64,000 nucleotides of DNA from Luteimicrobium sp042670205 (GCF_042670205.1 NZ_JBHUWD010000016.1:1-64000), one strand, 5' to 3'. Counted from the stretch's first letter, positions 14,356 through 23,844 are shown. A program made the numbers and translations. Notes: generated from the letters alone by a model not told the origin.

Positions 14356-17162
14356 GGCGCCACCATCCGTCCGCCGGACAGGACCCGCTCGGCCCAGGCG
14401 GCGAGCGCGCCGCGGTCGACCTTGGAGTTGTGCCGGATGTCGGTGGGGAGCGTCGGCACCACCAGCACGGCGGCGACCGGGCTGCCGACGGCCGTGCGCA
14501 CCCGTGACGCGAGGTCGGCGTCGGCGAGGCGGGCGCGCGCGAGCGGGCCGCGGCGGCGCAGGCGGGGTGCCGGGGCCTCGGGCTCGACGACGACGACGAC
14601 CTGCTGGGTGCCGCGCGGACCGACGCCCACGACGCCCGAGCGCCGGACGCCGTCGAGCGCGTCGACCCGCTGCTCGGGTCCGACGGGGGTGACGACGCCG
14701 TCGGCGGTCACGACCACGTGCGACAGCCGCCCCTCGATCCAGAGGCGGCCGGTGTCGTCGAGGTGCCCGACGTCGCCCGTCCGGTGCCAGCGCTCGCCGA
14801 GCCCGCGGGCCGCGGGGGTGTCGGCGTCGGTAGCGCGGACGGCGGCCCGGTCGGTGAGCCACAGCCGGTCGTAGTGGTCCTTGAGGTGCGGCGCCGAGAC
14901 GACGACCTCGCCCGTGACGCCGCGGGCGTCGGCGGGCTCGCCGGTGGCGGCGCCGACGTCGTCGAGCGCGCTGATGCGGACGGTCACGGACTCGACCGGC
15001 TCGCCCACGAGGACGCCGCCGGGGCCCGCGGCGGGCGAGCCGCCCCGCTCGCCGTCGATCTGCTCGAGGGTCACGTCCGTCATGAGCAGCCCCTCGGTCA
15101 TGCCGTAGGGCGTGTGCGCGGAGGCGTGCGGCATGAGGCGCTGCGCCGCAGCGAGGAGCGACGGCGCGACGGGCGCGCCCGCCGAGAGGAACAGGCGGAC
15201 CCCGTCGAGGGCTTCATGGTCGGCGGGCGTGAGCTGGTCCTGCGTCGCGACGACGTTCGCGAGCGCGGCGGGAGACAGGAAGACGACGGTCGCGTCGACC
15301 TCGGCGGCCGCCGCGGCGACGGCGCGCGCGGTGAGGGTCCGCGGCGCGGAGACGTCCATGTCGGGGGTCACGGAGCGGGAACCCAGCGCGGGCCCGAGCA
15401 GCGCGAACGGCGCGAAGCCGGCGACGAGCCCGGTCCCCGGGCCGACGTCGTACCGGCGTCCGAGGGTCCGGACGACGGCCTCGAGCTGCGCGTGCGTGTA
15501 CACGACGCCCTTGGCGGGCCCGGTGGAGCCGGACGTGAAGAGGACGGCCGCCTCGTCGTCCGGGGCGGGCGCGGGCGGCAGCGCGTCGCCGTCGTCGAGC
15601 GCGCGGCGCCCGGTCGCGGCGAGGTCGGCGAGGCTCGCCTCGACGTGGAGCGCCCGCGCCACGGCGGGGGACAGGTCCGTCACGGACACGCGACGTCCGG
15701 GCCAGCCGAGCGCGCGTGCGGCGACGAGCCCGGGCACGGCCCCGACGACGACGTCCGCCTGCGCCCCGCGCACGGCCCGGGTCATCCCGGCGACTCCGAG
15801 CCCGGCGTCCGCCACGACGACGACGGCACCGATGCGCACGCACGCGTACAGCACCGCGGTCAGATCGGCGCTGGGGGGCACCAGCAGCGACACCCGGTCC
15901 CCGGCCCCCACGCCGAACTGCCCGAGCCCCGCGGCGATTTCCTCGACCCGCTTGCTCAGCAGCCGCCACGACACGGACCGGGGCCCCCCGTCAGCGCCAG
16001 CGGTCATCTCGACGAGCGCGACCTCGGGATCCTCGCGCCTCTCCTGAAGCTGCCCCCACAACGGCGAACGCTCCACAGAGCCCGCGGGTCGGTCGGAGGG
16101 TGACCCGGACGTCGGCGAGGAGACAGCAGCGGTGGCGGCTGGGGATGACGCGGCGTCATCCCCCGCCCCCACCGCCCCGGACCCCAGGACGAACAAGTCC
16201 AGCCACCCGAGGAGCGGCGTCACATAGTCCACGTCCTCCGCGACGAGATGCCCCGCTCCTTCGTAGCGGTGCACCTGCGCCCCCGGCAGCCGGCGGGCGA
16301 GGTCGTCGAGGTAGCGGTCGCGGAAGACGGGGTCGCGCGGCCCCCACTGGAGGAGCGCGGGGACGTCGCCCGCGGCGCCGAGGTCGCGGACGCCGTCGGC
16401 GATGCGTTCGAGCTCGGCGTGCGAGGGGTGCGCGGGGTCGAGGGGGATGTCGGCGACGAAGCCGCCGATGCCGCCGCGTCGCTCGGCGGTGCGGTACGGG
16501 GCGCGGTAGACGTCCTTGACGTCGCGCGGGAGGGCGGGGTGCCCGAGCGCGAGCGTGGTCTCGAGGAAGGCGGGCGTGGTGACGGTCCCGCGCCCGAGGA
16601 CACCGGACGTGAGCGCGAGGCGCAGCGGCGCGGGCACGGGGGCGTCGTCGGGCTGGTGGATCGCGGTGTTGAGGAGCGTGATCCCGGCGAGCTGGTCGGG
16701 GTGGTCGACGGCCCAGCCGAGCGAGACGACGCCGCCCCAGTCGTGCCCGAGGGTGACGACGGGCCCGTCGAGGCCGAGCGCGTCGGTGAGGTTCCCGAGG
16801 TCGCGGACGCGCTGCGGGAGCGTGCGGGCGGCGCCGGTGCGCTCGGACCAGCCCATGTCGAGCTGGTCGACGGCGACGACCCGCCAGCCCGCGTCGGCGG
16901 CGGGGACGAGGAGGCGCCGCCACAGGTACGACCAGGTGGGGTTGCCGTGGACGGCGAGGACGGTCCCGCGCGGCTCGGTGCCGCGGGCGGCGAGCTCCGG
17001 GGCGTTGTCGAGCACGTGCCAGGTGCGGGTGTCGCCGCCCGAGTCGGGCGCGGTGACGAGGCGTGACCACGACGGGTCGAGGCCGGGCAGACCGGCGGGC
17101 GGGAGGCTGGCGGGCGCGGTGGACGCGGCCGCCGCGGGCAGCCGCCGGGCCGGGGCGGTCAC
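14352..17162 (-). CDS. oleBC: OleBC fusion: beta-lactone decarboxylase and beta-lactone synthetase
   Basis: A 936-residue natural fusion. Residues about 30-325 are an alpha/beta hydrolase (OleB) with VHGNPTWSYLW, the nucleophile elbow GHDWGG (Asp141, as in haloalkane dehalogenases) and the catalytic His in GAGHLVAED (His305). A Pro/Ser/Ala-rich linker spans about 328-362. The rest is an AMP-forming ANL-superfamily enzyme (OleC) with LFTSGSTGPAKG (541-552), YGMTEG and the C-terminal lysine region near RHNSKVDRGAL. OleC turns the beta-hydroxyacid into a cis-beta-lactone using ATP, and OleB removes CO2 to give the cis-alkene. The start overlaps the oleA stop by 4 nt. The same fusion is known in actinobacteria such as Micrococcus. 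Confidence 0.93.
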   Translation of the reverse strand: MTAPARRLPAAAASTAPASLPPAGLPGLDPSWSRLVTAPDSGGDTRTWHVLDNAPELAARGTEPRGTVLAVHGNPTWSYLWRRLLVPAADAGWRVVAVDQLDMGWSERTGAARTLPQRVRDLGNLTDALGLDGPVVTLGHDWGGVVSLGWAVDHPDQLAGITLLNTAIHQPDDAPVPAPLRLALTSGVLGRGTVTTPAFLETTLALGHPALPRDVKDVYRAPYRTAERRGGIGGFVADIPLDPAHPSHAELERIADGVRDLGAAGDVPALLQWGPRDPVFRDRYLDDLARRLPGAQVHRYEGAGHLVAEDVDYVTPLLGWLDLFVLGSGAVGAGDDAASSPAATAAVSSPTSGSPSDRPAGSVERSPLWGQLQERREDPEVALVEMTAGADGGPRSVSWRLLSKRVEEIAAGLGQFGVGAGDRVSLLVPPSADLTAVLYACVRIGAVVVVADAGLGVAGMTRAVRGAQADVVVGAVPGLVAARALGWPGRRVSVTDLSPAVARALHVEASLADLAATGRRALDDGDALPPAPAPDDEAAVLFTSGSTGPAKGVVYTHAQLEAVVRTLGRRYDVGPGTGLVAGFAPFALLGPALGSRSVTPDMDVSAPRTLTARAVAAAAAEVDATVVFLSPAALANVVATQDQLTPADHEALDGVRLFLSAGAPVAPSLLAAAQRLMPHASAHTPYGMTEGLLMTDVTLEQIDGERGGSPAAGPGGVLVGEPVESVTVRISALDDVGAATGEPADARGVTGEVVVSAPHLKDHYDRLWLTDRAAVRATDADTPAARGLGERWHRTGDVGHLDDTGRLWIEGRLSHVVVTADGVVTPVGPEQRVDALDGVRRSGVVGVGPRGTQQVVVVVEPEAPAPRLRRRGPLARARLADADLASRVRTAVGSPVAAVLVVPTLPTDIRHNSKVDRGALAAWAERVLSGGRMVAP

Positions 17163-18181
17163 CAGGCGAGCTCGAGCATCGCCGTGTTGATGCCCGAACC
17201 CACTCCCATGAGGAGCACCCGGTCGCCGGGGCGCAGCGTCTTCTGCTCCCGGTCGAGCGTGATGGGGATGGACGCGGGGCCGATGTTGCCGAGCGTGGGG
17301 AACGTCGCGGGGACGCGGGTCGGGTCGAGCCCGACGGACTTCACGAACGAGTCGGAGTGGACCTTGGAGACCTGGTGCGTGATGTACCGGTCCATGTCCT
17401 TCCAGCTCCAGTCGGGCAGCGCGTCGCGCCAGGCGGCCTGGACGAGCTCGAGCCCGTTCTTGAGGAGCGCCTTGGCGTCGGTGAACATGCCTTCGACGCT
17501 CCCGACGCACAGGTCGTGGAACTGGGTGGCGGCCCGCGTGATGCCGCCGACGAGCCGGTGGCCCTTGGGGTGCGCGTCCGCGGGGCCGAGGACGGCCGCG
17601 GCGGCGCCGGAGCCGAGCGTGAGGCTCGCGAACTCCGCCATGAAGTCCTTGCGCTTGACGCCCTCGCCGAGGAGTCGGTTGATCGTCGTGACCTGGACGT
17701 CGTCCGCGTCCTCGCCGTCGATGATGAGCGCGTACTTGATCTGGCCGGAGTCGATCATCGTGCCCGCGAGGCTCATGGCGTTGACGAACCCGAGGCAGGC
17801 GTTCGCGATGTCGAAGTTGATCGCCGACGACGGCAGCCCGAGCCCGTGGTGCAGGCGCACCGCGACGGACGGCTCGAGGTGCGGGCGCGTGACGGACGTG
17901 TTGATGAGGAGCCCGATCTCGCTGGGGTCGACGCCGGCCTCGGCGAGCGCGCGGCGCCCGGCGTCGATGGCCGCGGTGTCGAAGGCCTCACCGGGGCCCC
18001 AGTTGCGACGTTCGAACACGCCGGCGACGCGCTGCAGGAGGCCTCGCGGGAGCCGCAGGCGCTTGAGCGCGGGGGCGAGGCGGTCGTCGAGCTCCTCCGA
18101 GGTGGTGACTCGCGACGCCATGGTGCTGGCGACCGAGAGGAGGGCGACGTTGCGGTGCGTGGTCGTGGCGTTGCCGTCCAA
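17159..18181 (-). CDS. oleA: OleA, thiolase-fold acyl-CoA condensing enzyme for olefin synthesis
   Basis: A 340-residue member of the FabH/thiolase superfamily. The active-site Cys is in ANACLGF (Cys129). The OleA-type glutamate is in HLEPS (Glu103), the His is in YITHQVSK, and the Asn is in LGNIGPAS. OleA joins two fatty acyl-CoAs without decarboxylation to a 2-alkyl-3-ketoacid, the first step to long-chain cis-alkenes. I chose TTG 18181 because GGGAG precedes it by 5-6 nt and the product then begins with the usual GNATTTHRNVALL; further upstream the frame has no family similarity. It is first in the oleA-oleBC-oleD operon. Confidence 0.93.
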   Translation of the reverse strand: MDGNATTTHRNVALLSVASTMASRVTTSEELDDRLAPALKRLRLPRGLLQRVAGVFERRNWGPGEAFDTAAIDAGRRALAEAGVDPSEIGLLINTSVTRPHLEPSVAVRLHHGLGLPSSAINFDIANACLGFVNAMSLAGTMIDSGQIKYALIIDGEDADDVQVTTINRLLGEGVKRKDFMAEFASLTLGSGAAAAVLGPADAHPKGHRLVGGITRAATQFHDLCVGSVEGMFTDAKALLKNGLELVQAAWRDALPDWSWKDMDRYITHQVSKVHSDSFVKSVGLDPTRVPATFPTLGNIGPASIPITLDREQKTLRPGDRVLLMGVGSGINTAMLELAW

Positions 18182-18256
18182 CGAGTCTCCCTGAAAGACG
18201 TGGGGGTGGGGCCGTGGGGGGTCACGTGCGCGATCGACCGGCCGGCGATGGTTCAC

Positions 18257-18272
18257 GACCGGGTAACCGGTC
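18257..18272. promoter_or_regulatory. Possible operator upstream of oleA
   Basis: GACCGGGTAACCGGTC has 6-bp inverted arms (GACCGG/CCGGTC) around 4 nt. On the minus strand it overlaps a TTGACC that could be the -35 of oleA. It lies in the 179-nt gap between oleA and the rightward helicase gene. No regulator for it is evident nearby. Confidence 0.3.
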
Positions 18273-18360
18273 AAGACTACGCCCGCGTAGGTTCGCGAGC
18301 CGTGCAGGATCCAGCGGGGCGGGGTGGAGATCGGGCGTCGCCGACATTTCACCCCGCGCC

Positions 18361-21300
18361 ATGGCACCGGGGGCCGTCAGGGCGTGGTGGTTGGATGGTC
18401 CGGTGTTCAGCTCCGCAGACGTCGCCGCGCTCGTCGGCGCGCCCGCGATGGGCCGCGCGGAGGACTACGTGGAGCGCGGCCGGGTCGTGAGCGTGGCCCG
18501 CAACGCGGACGGCTCGCGGATCGTCGGGCACGTCCAGGGCACGGCCGGCACCCCGTACGTCGCGGTCGTCGAGATGTCGCCGTCGGGCAAGGTGCCCCGC
18601 GAAGGTCGCTGCTCGTGCCCGGTCGGGCTGAACTGCAAGCACGTCGCCGCGACGCTTCTCGCGTACCGGGCGCAGCACGTCGGCGGGGTCCCGGCCCCCG
18701 CGCCGCGTCCGGAGGGCCCGGAGCTGCCCGAGTGGGAGCGTGCGCTCGCGCCGCTCCTGGGAGGGGACGACGACGCCGTCCCGCCCCGGGACGGTGGCGG
18801 CGCGCGCGGCTTCGACACGTGGGGCAGGCCCGCTCAGCCGGTCGCGCTCCAGGCCGACCTCGTGGACGGCGGCACGTCCCGCGACGGACGGGTGCGCTTC
18901 GGTGCGCCACGCCTCGGGCTGCGGCCCGTCGTCCTCGGCACCCGGGACCGCTGGGTCCGCACGGGCGTGTCGTGGCGTGAGCTGCGGTACGTCCGCGAAC
19001 CGTCCGACGAGCGCCACCTGCCCGTGCTGCGCGCGCTGTCGGGCCTGGCATCGGCCGCGCGGACCACGGGCTTCGCGTTCGACGACCCCACCTGGATCCA
19101 CCCCGACGAGCTGCCCGCGTCGGCGTTCTGGGCGCTGTGGGCGGACGCGCGGCGGGTCGGCCTGCCGATCGTCGCGGCGGACCGCGCGCAGACGCCGGTG
19201 CGCGACGGCCGGGCGCGGTCGGTGCTCCACGTCGAGCGGGTCGGCGAAGGGCTCGCGGTCGACGGCCGGCTCGAGGTCGAGTTCCCCGACGACGTGCCGA
19301 CCCTGCTCGACCCCGGGGCGCGTGAGGTGCTGCCGCTCGGGTCGCCCGCGGGCGGCGTCGTCGTCGTGCCGACGGAGGGGCCGCCCTCGAGCGGCTCCGC
19401 GCAGGGCAACGGGGTCGCGCCGCTCGTGCTCGCGCGCCTCGCGAAGCCGCTCGACGAGACGGGGCTCGACCTCGTCGCGCGCCGCGACCCGCTCGTCGTC
19501 CCCGCCGCCGACGAGCCGCGGTTCCTGCGGCGCGCGCTCCCGGCGCTCGCGGCCCTGTTCGACGACGTCGAGCTGGGCGAGGACGTCCACCTGCCCGACC
19601 CGCCGCGCCCCGTCCTCGCGCTCCACGTGACCCGGCTCGCCGACCACGGCGCGCGCGTGACGTGGCAGTGGCGGTACGTCGGCCCCGACGCCTCGGACGT
19701 CGAGGCCACGTTCCCGGTGGGCCGGACGGCGCCGCGCGGGCTGTCGTCGTCGACCCGCGACGCCGACGAGGAGGAGGCGGTCCTCGCGCGCCTCGAACCC
19801 GCGCTCGGCGTCCCCGTGCACGACGACGAGCTGTCCGGCTGGGCGACCGCCGCCTTCTTCACGGACGACCTGCCGCGGCTCGAGGAGCTGGCTGCCGAGG
19901 ACGACGGGTTCGTCGTCGAGGTCACCGTCCACCCCGACGCGCCCGCGGACCTCGACTACCGGGTCGGCGTCGTGGTCGACGTGAGCGTCGAGGTCACGCC
20001 CACCGGCGGCCACGACTGGTTCGACCTCGGCGTCGTCGTCCACGTCGACGGCAGGACGATCCCGTTCCAGACCGTGTTCACCGCGCTCGCCCAGGGTCGC
20101 GACAAGGTGCTCCTGCCCGACGGGCTGCGGTTCACCCTCGACCGCCGGTTCGACCGGCTCCGCGACGTCCTCGACGAGGCCGGCGCCCTCGGCGACACCC
20201 TCAAGCCGTCGGTCCCCGTCAGCCGGTACCAGGTCGACCTGTTCGACGAGCTCGACCGGATGGGCCTCGTCGACGCCCAGTCCGCCGCGTGGCGCAGTGC
20301 GCTCGGGGCGCTCGCGGCTGGGGCGAAGCCCGCACCGGTCGACGTGCCCGCCGGGGTGGACGCGGAGCTGCGGCCGTACCAGCACGAGGGGTTCGCGTGG
20401 CTCGCGTTCCTCGCCGAGCACGGCCTCGGCGGGGTGCTCGCCGACGACATGGGGCTCGGCAAGACGCTCCAGACCCTCGCGGCCGTCCAGCGGATGCGGG
20501 ACCGCGCCGCGGGGCCCCCGGTGCTCGTCGTGGCGCCGACGAGCGTCGTCGGGAACTGGGTCGCGGAGGCGCGGCGGTTCACGCCCGGCCTCACCGTGGC
20601 GACCGTCGAGGAGACGACGAAGAAGCGCCGCACCAAGCTCGCCGAGGTGACGGCCGGCGCGGACGTCGTCGTGACGTCGTACGCCTTGTTCCGCCTCGAC
20701 GCGGACGAGTACCAGTCGCTCGACTGGGCGATGCTCGTGCTCGACGAGGCCCAGTTCGTGAAGAACCGGCAGTCCGTGGCGTACCGGTGCGCGCGCACGC
20801 TGCGGGCGCCCGTGAAGCTCGCGCTCACCGGGACGCCGCTCGAGAACAACCTCATGGAGCTGTGGTCGATCCTGTCGATCACGAGCCCTGGCCTCTTCCC
20901 CGACCCGCGGCGGTTCGCCGACTACTACGCGGGGCCGATCGAGCGCGAGGGCCACCAGTCCCGGCTGGACCTGCTGCGGCGACGCGTCGCGCCGTTCCTG
21001 CTGCGCCGCACCAAGGAGGAGGTCGCCAAGGAGCTGCCGGCCCGCCAGGAGCTCGTCACGGAGGTGACCCTCAACCCGCGGCACCGCCGCGTCTACGACC
21101 AGTACCTCCAGCGCGAGCGCAAGAACGTGCTCGGGCTCGTCGACGAGCTCGACTCCAACCGGTTCAAGGTCTTCCGGTCGCTCAGCGTGCTGCGCCAGGC
21201 CAGCCTCGACGTGTCGCTCGTCGACGAGAAGCAGGCGGACGTGCCGTCGTCGAAGCTCGACGTGCTGTTCGAGATGCTCGAGGACGTGCTCGCCGAGGGG

Positions 21301-21750
21301 CACAACGTGCTCATCTTCAGCCAGTTCACCCGGTTCCTGCGGCGCGTGCGCGACTGGCTCGACGACGCCGGCACCGGCTACGCGTACCTCGACGGGCGCA
21401 CGCGGAAGCGCTCCGAGCAGATCGAGAGGTTCACGTCGGGCCAGGTGCCGCTGTTCCTCGTGAGCCTCAAGGCCGGCGGGTTCGGCCTCAACCTCACCGC
21501 CGCCGACTACTGCATCCTGCTCGACCCCTGGTGGAACCCCGCCGCCGAGGCCCAGGCCGTCGACCGCGCCCACCGCATCGGCCAGACCAAGCAGGTCATG
21601 GTCTACCGGCTCGTCGCCACCGACACCATCGAGGACAAGGTCATGGCCCTCAAGGCCGCGAAGTCGCAGCTCTTCGCGAGCGTCCTCGACGGCGGCACGT
21701 CCGCTGCGTCCGGTATCACCGCCGACGACGTCCGCGCGCTCCTGTCGTGA
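18361..21750 (+). CDS. SWIM zinc-finger / SNF2-family DEAD-like helicase
   Basis: About 1129 residues. An N-terminal SWIM zinc finger is CSCPVG...CKH (near residue 81), then a long central region. The C-terminal Swi2/Snf2 translocase has DDMGLGKT (motif I), VVAPTSVVGNW, VLDEAQFVKN (motif II), ALTGTPLENN (motif III), IFSQFTRF and DPWWNPAAEAQAVDRAHRIGQ-like motifs V-VI. Such proteins use ATP to move on double-stranded DNA. Their bacterial role is unsettled (transcription recycling, repair or defence). Start uncertain: ATG 18361 has no clear ribosome site, and GTG 18403 lies 6 nt after TTGGAT and may be the true leaderless start. Confidence 0.88.
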   Translation: MAPGAVRAWWLDGPVFSSADVAALVGAPAMGRAEDYVERGRVVSVARNADGSRIVGHVQGTAGTPYVAVVEMSPSGKVPREGRCSCPVGLNCKHVAATLLAYRAQHVGGVPAPAPRPEGPELPEWERALAPLLGGDDDAVPPRDGGGARGFDTWGRPAQPVALQADLVDGGTSRDGRVRFGAPRLGLRPVVLGTRDRWVRTGVSWRELRYVREPSDERHLPVLRALSGLASAARTTGFAFDDPTWIHPDELPASAFWALWADARRVGLPIVAADRAQTPVRDGRARSVLHVERVGEGLAVDGRLEVEFPDDVPTLLDPGAREVLPLGSPAGGVVVVPTEGPPSSGSAQGNGVAPLVLARLAKPLDETGLDLVARRDPLVVPAADEPRFLRRALPALAALFDDVELGEDVHLPDPPRPVLALHVTRLADHGARVTWQWRYVGPDASDVEATFPVGRTAPRGLSSSTRDADEEEAVLARLEPALGVPVHDDELSGWATAAFFTDDLPRLEELAAEDDGFVVEVTVHPDAPADLDYRVGVVVDVSVEVTPTGGHDWFDLGVVVHVDGRTIPFQTVFTALAQGRDKVLLPDGLRFTLDRRFDRLRDVLDEAGALGDTLKPSVPVSRYQVDLFDELDRMGLVDAQSAAWRSALGALAAGAKPAPVDVPAGVDAELRPYQHEGFAWLAFLAEHGLGGVLADDMGLGKTLQTLAAVQRMRDRAAGPPVLVVAPTSVVGNWVAEARRFTPGLTVATVEETTKKRRTKLAEVTAGADVVVTSYALFRLDADEYQSLDWAMLVLDEAQFVKNRQSVAYRCARTLRAPVKLALTGTPLENNLMELWSILSITSPGLFPDPRRFADYYAGPIEREGHQSRLDLLRRRVAPFLLRRTKEEVAKELPARQELVTEVTLNPRHRRVYDQYLQRERKNVLGLVDELDSNRFKVFRSLSVLRQASLDVSLVDEKQADVPSSKLDVLFEMLEDVLAEGHNVLIFSQFTRFLRRVRDWLDDAGTGYAYLDGRTRKRSEQIERFTSGQVPLFLVSLKAGGFGLNLTAADYCILLDPWWNPAAEAQAVDRAHRIGQTKQVMVYRLVATDTIEDKVMALKAAKSQLFASVLDGGTSAASGITADDVRALLS

Positions 21751-21794
21751 CGAGGCGCGCCGGGGGCTAGGTGTCGCACCGTACGTCGCGGTGT

Positions 21795-21800
21795 TACACT
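21795..21800 (+). promoter_or_regulatory. -10 hexamer TACACT of the vapBC operon (leaderless)
   Basis: TACACT, 6 nt, ATG 21807. No Shine-Dalgarno can fit, so vapB is probably translated from a leaderless transcript. Confidence 0.6.
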
Positions 21801-21806
21801 TTGGCC

Positions 21807-22067
21807 ATGCCCACCACGCGTCCTCGCCACGCGATCACCGAGACCGAGGCCGTCTCTCACGCGCTCGACGTCGCCCGCCGCCGCTGGCCCGGTGAACGGC
21901 CGTCGAGCCTTCTGACGCATCTGATCCTGGCGGGTGCCGACGCCGTGCAGGAGGGCCAGGACGACACGGCGGCGGAGCGAGGCGAGGCCGTCAAGAGGCT
22001 GACTAGCCTGGCGGCGTACTACCCGGACGGTTACCTCGACGACGTCCGTGAAGGCTGGTCGGAGTGA
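21807..22067 (+). CDS. vapB: VapB-like antitoxin
   Basis: An 86-residue small acidic protein. Its N-terminal half (HAITETEAVSHALDVARRRWPG) is compatible with a ribbon-helix-helix DNA-binding fold, and its C-terminus (DGYLDDVREGWSE) is acidic and would wrap around the toxin. It lies immediately before a PIN-domain gene with overlapping stop and start (GTGA), the classic antitoxin-toxin arrangement. RHH antitoxins repress their own promoter; here the start codon is only 6 nt from the -10, so repression at the promoter is likely. The exact family is not certain from sequence alone. Confidence 0.78.
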   Translation: MPTTRPRHAITETEAVSHALDVARRRWPGERPSSLLTHLILAGADAVQEGQDDTAAERGEAVKRLTSLAAYYPDGYLDDVREGWSE

Positions 22068-22477
22068 TCGTCGTCGATGCCAACGTGGTCATCGCCGCGA
22101 GCGCGCCAACCCATCCGCACCATGCGGCGGCGCAGCGCATCGTCGCCGAGCACGGTGGCGACGGGATGGTCCTGCATCCGCTGACGATGGCTGAGGTCCT
22201 CGTCGGTCCGGCTCGTGCGGGGGTCGAGGTCCGAGCCCGGCGCCTGCTCGAGGAAGCGGGCTTCTCCGTCGCAGCCGGTGGAGGTCCGGAACCCGAGGTG
22301 CTCGCACGTGTCCGAGCGGCCGCGTCGCTCAAGATGCCGGACGCGTGCGTCCTTGCCACCGCCGAGCAGCTGGCCGCGCCGCTCGCCACCTTCGACCAAC
22401 GGTTGGCCCGGGAAGCTCGAGTGCGACAGGTCGCCGTCCTCGGGCTCGCCACACCGTCGGCGTCGGAGGGCTCATGA
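22064..22477 (+). CDS. vapC: VapC toxin, PIN-domain ribonuclease
   Basis: A 137-residue PIN protein. The acidic metal-binding residues are Asp5 in VVDAN, Glu in TMAEVLVGP (near residue 44), Asp in MPDACVLATA (near 93) and Asp in TFDQRLA (near 111), so the active site looks complete. VapC toxins are Mg-dependent endoribonucleases that cut tRNA or rRNA when free of VapB. It is translated from GTG 22064 inside the vapB stop. The gene is followed by a hairpin at 22504-22552. Confidence 0.88.
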   Translation: MIVVDANVVIAASAPTHPHHAAAQRIVAEHGGDGMVLHPLTMAEVLVGPARAGVEVRARRLLEEAGFSVAAGGGPEPEVLARVRAAASLKMPDACVLATAEQLAAPLATFDQRLAREARVRQVAVLGLATPSASEGS

Positions 22478-22503
22478 CCGCACGCGCGTAGTCACACGGC
22501 GAA

Positions 22504-22552
22504 CTGACGCAGATCGTCGTGCAGGGCCCGCCGAAGCGACAATCTGCGTCAG
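22504..22552. terminator. Bidirectional hairpin between vapC and the ArsR-type gene
   Basis: 16-bp arms (CTGACGCAGATCGTCG and CGACAATCTGCGTCAG) with one mismatch and a 17-nt loop lie in the 104-nt gap between two convergent genes. A shared terminator is the simple reading. The arms are unusually AT-tolerant for this genome. Confidence 0.5.
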
Positions 22553-22581
22553 GTCGGTGCGGTACGCCGGCGTCGCGGCGC

Positions 22582-23686
22582 TCAGCGCAGGAGCGCCGCC
22601 ACGAGGTCCTGGCCGACACGGGCGGTCGCGGCGAGGTCGAGCTCGTGGAGGACCTGTCGCCCGCGCCGCACGCTGGTGACGAGACCGGCGTCGCGGAGGA
22701 CGCCGACGTGCCGCGACACCTCGGACGCGCTGACGCCCCAGGCCGCCGCGAGGTCGGCGGTGGTGCGCGGTGCACGGACCAGGCTGCGGGCGAGGCGCAG
22801 CCGCAGCGGGTTGTCGAGCGCGTGGAACCGCTGCTGGACGGTCTCGACGGAGACGGTCGCGGCCGGGGCACCGTCGCCCCCGATCGGGTACTGGACGACG
22901 GGCCGCCACCCCGGGCGCGTGCACGACCAGGAGGTGCGGGTGCCCGAAGACGGTCGGCAGGAAGGTCATGCCGCGCTCGTCGGCCGTGGTCAGCTCGTCC
23001 CGCAGCTTGTCGACGCGCAGGCGTGACGCGTCGTCGTCGACCGTGATCGCCGCCGACGTCGTGGCCACGGCCGCGCCCGGGCCCGAGACGGTGAGCACGT
23101 CCCGCTTGCGCCGGGCGTCCGCGACGAGCGCGGGCCGGACCTGCGCCCACGCGTCCGCGAAGAAGGCGGCGTCGCAGTCCTCCAGCAGACGGCGGACCGA
23201 CGACCGGACGGCCGCGGGGTCCTGGAGCACGAGGTCGACGAACGCCGCCTGCCGTTCGCCACGCGTCGCCGCACGGGTGCGCGCGAGCGCCCGTGACTCG
23301 GGGTCGACGAGCGGCGACCCCAGGCCCCGGTGGACCGGGACGACGCCGCAGCTGGTCGTGAGGAGCGCGGCCGAGACCCAGGTCTCGTCGTCCAGCGCGT
23401 CCACGGCGTCGAGCTCGGCGGCCAGCGTGTCCTGGGGCTCGGAGGGCAGCAGGCTGTCGGCACGGGAGGTCCGCCACAGGTAGTCGGCGTCGATCAGCCG
23501 GTCGAGCAGCTCCGGGTCGACGCGCGCCGAGACCCCGGTCACCCAGCCGTTCTGGGCCGGGTGGTGCGCCGGCTCTACGAGCAGGTGCACGGCGGAGGCC
23601 AGCTCGGCGAGCGGCGAGGGCGCGAACACATAGCCCGACGACGGCACACGGCTCACGTCGATCGTCACGGTCATGTCGCTCATCAT
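22582..23686 (-). pseudogene. ArsR-type regulator with N-terminal DUF5937-like domain, frameshifted
   Basis: Read leftward from ATG 23686 (or 23683), the frame encodes about 260 residues resembling the DUF5937 part of actinobacterial ArsR regulators (VSRVPSSGYVFAPSPLAELA near the start; FLPTVFGHPHLLVVHAPG near the end). Continuation needs a shift of one base at a C4 run (22909-22912). After it comes WRPVVQYPIGG and a normal ArsR winged helix: RFHALDNPLRLRLARSL, TADLAAAWGVSASEVSRHVGVL, and a stop at 22582. The HTH half is intact and codon-biased, so the shift is either a sequencing error in a homopolymer or a recent mutation. If real, the product would lack its DNA-binding domain. Confidence 0.8.
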
Positions 23687-23844
23687 GCACGCCGCGGGAG
23701 CGCATACACGCGACCATTGACGAGAATTGTCCATCGTGCGCCCGCGCGGTCAGCGCGCGTTCGATCCGGCGGTCTCATCTCGCGGATTTCACGTCGTATT
23801 GTTTCTCGCTGGACGGGCCTTGACCGGCCCGCGAGACTTGACCC

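Noticed and set aside
14352..17162. OleB part as a haloalkane dehalogenase
   Set aside because: The Asp nucleophile fits both families, but fusion to an OleC-type ligase and position between oleA and oleD point to beta-lactone decarboxylation.
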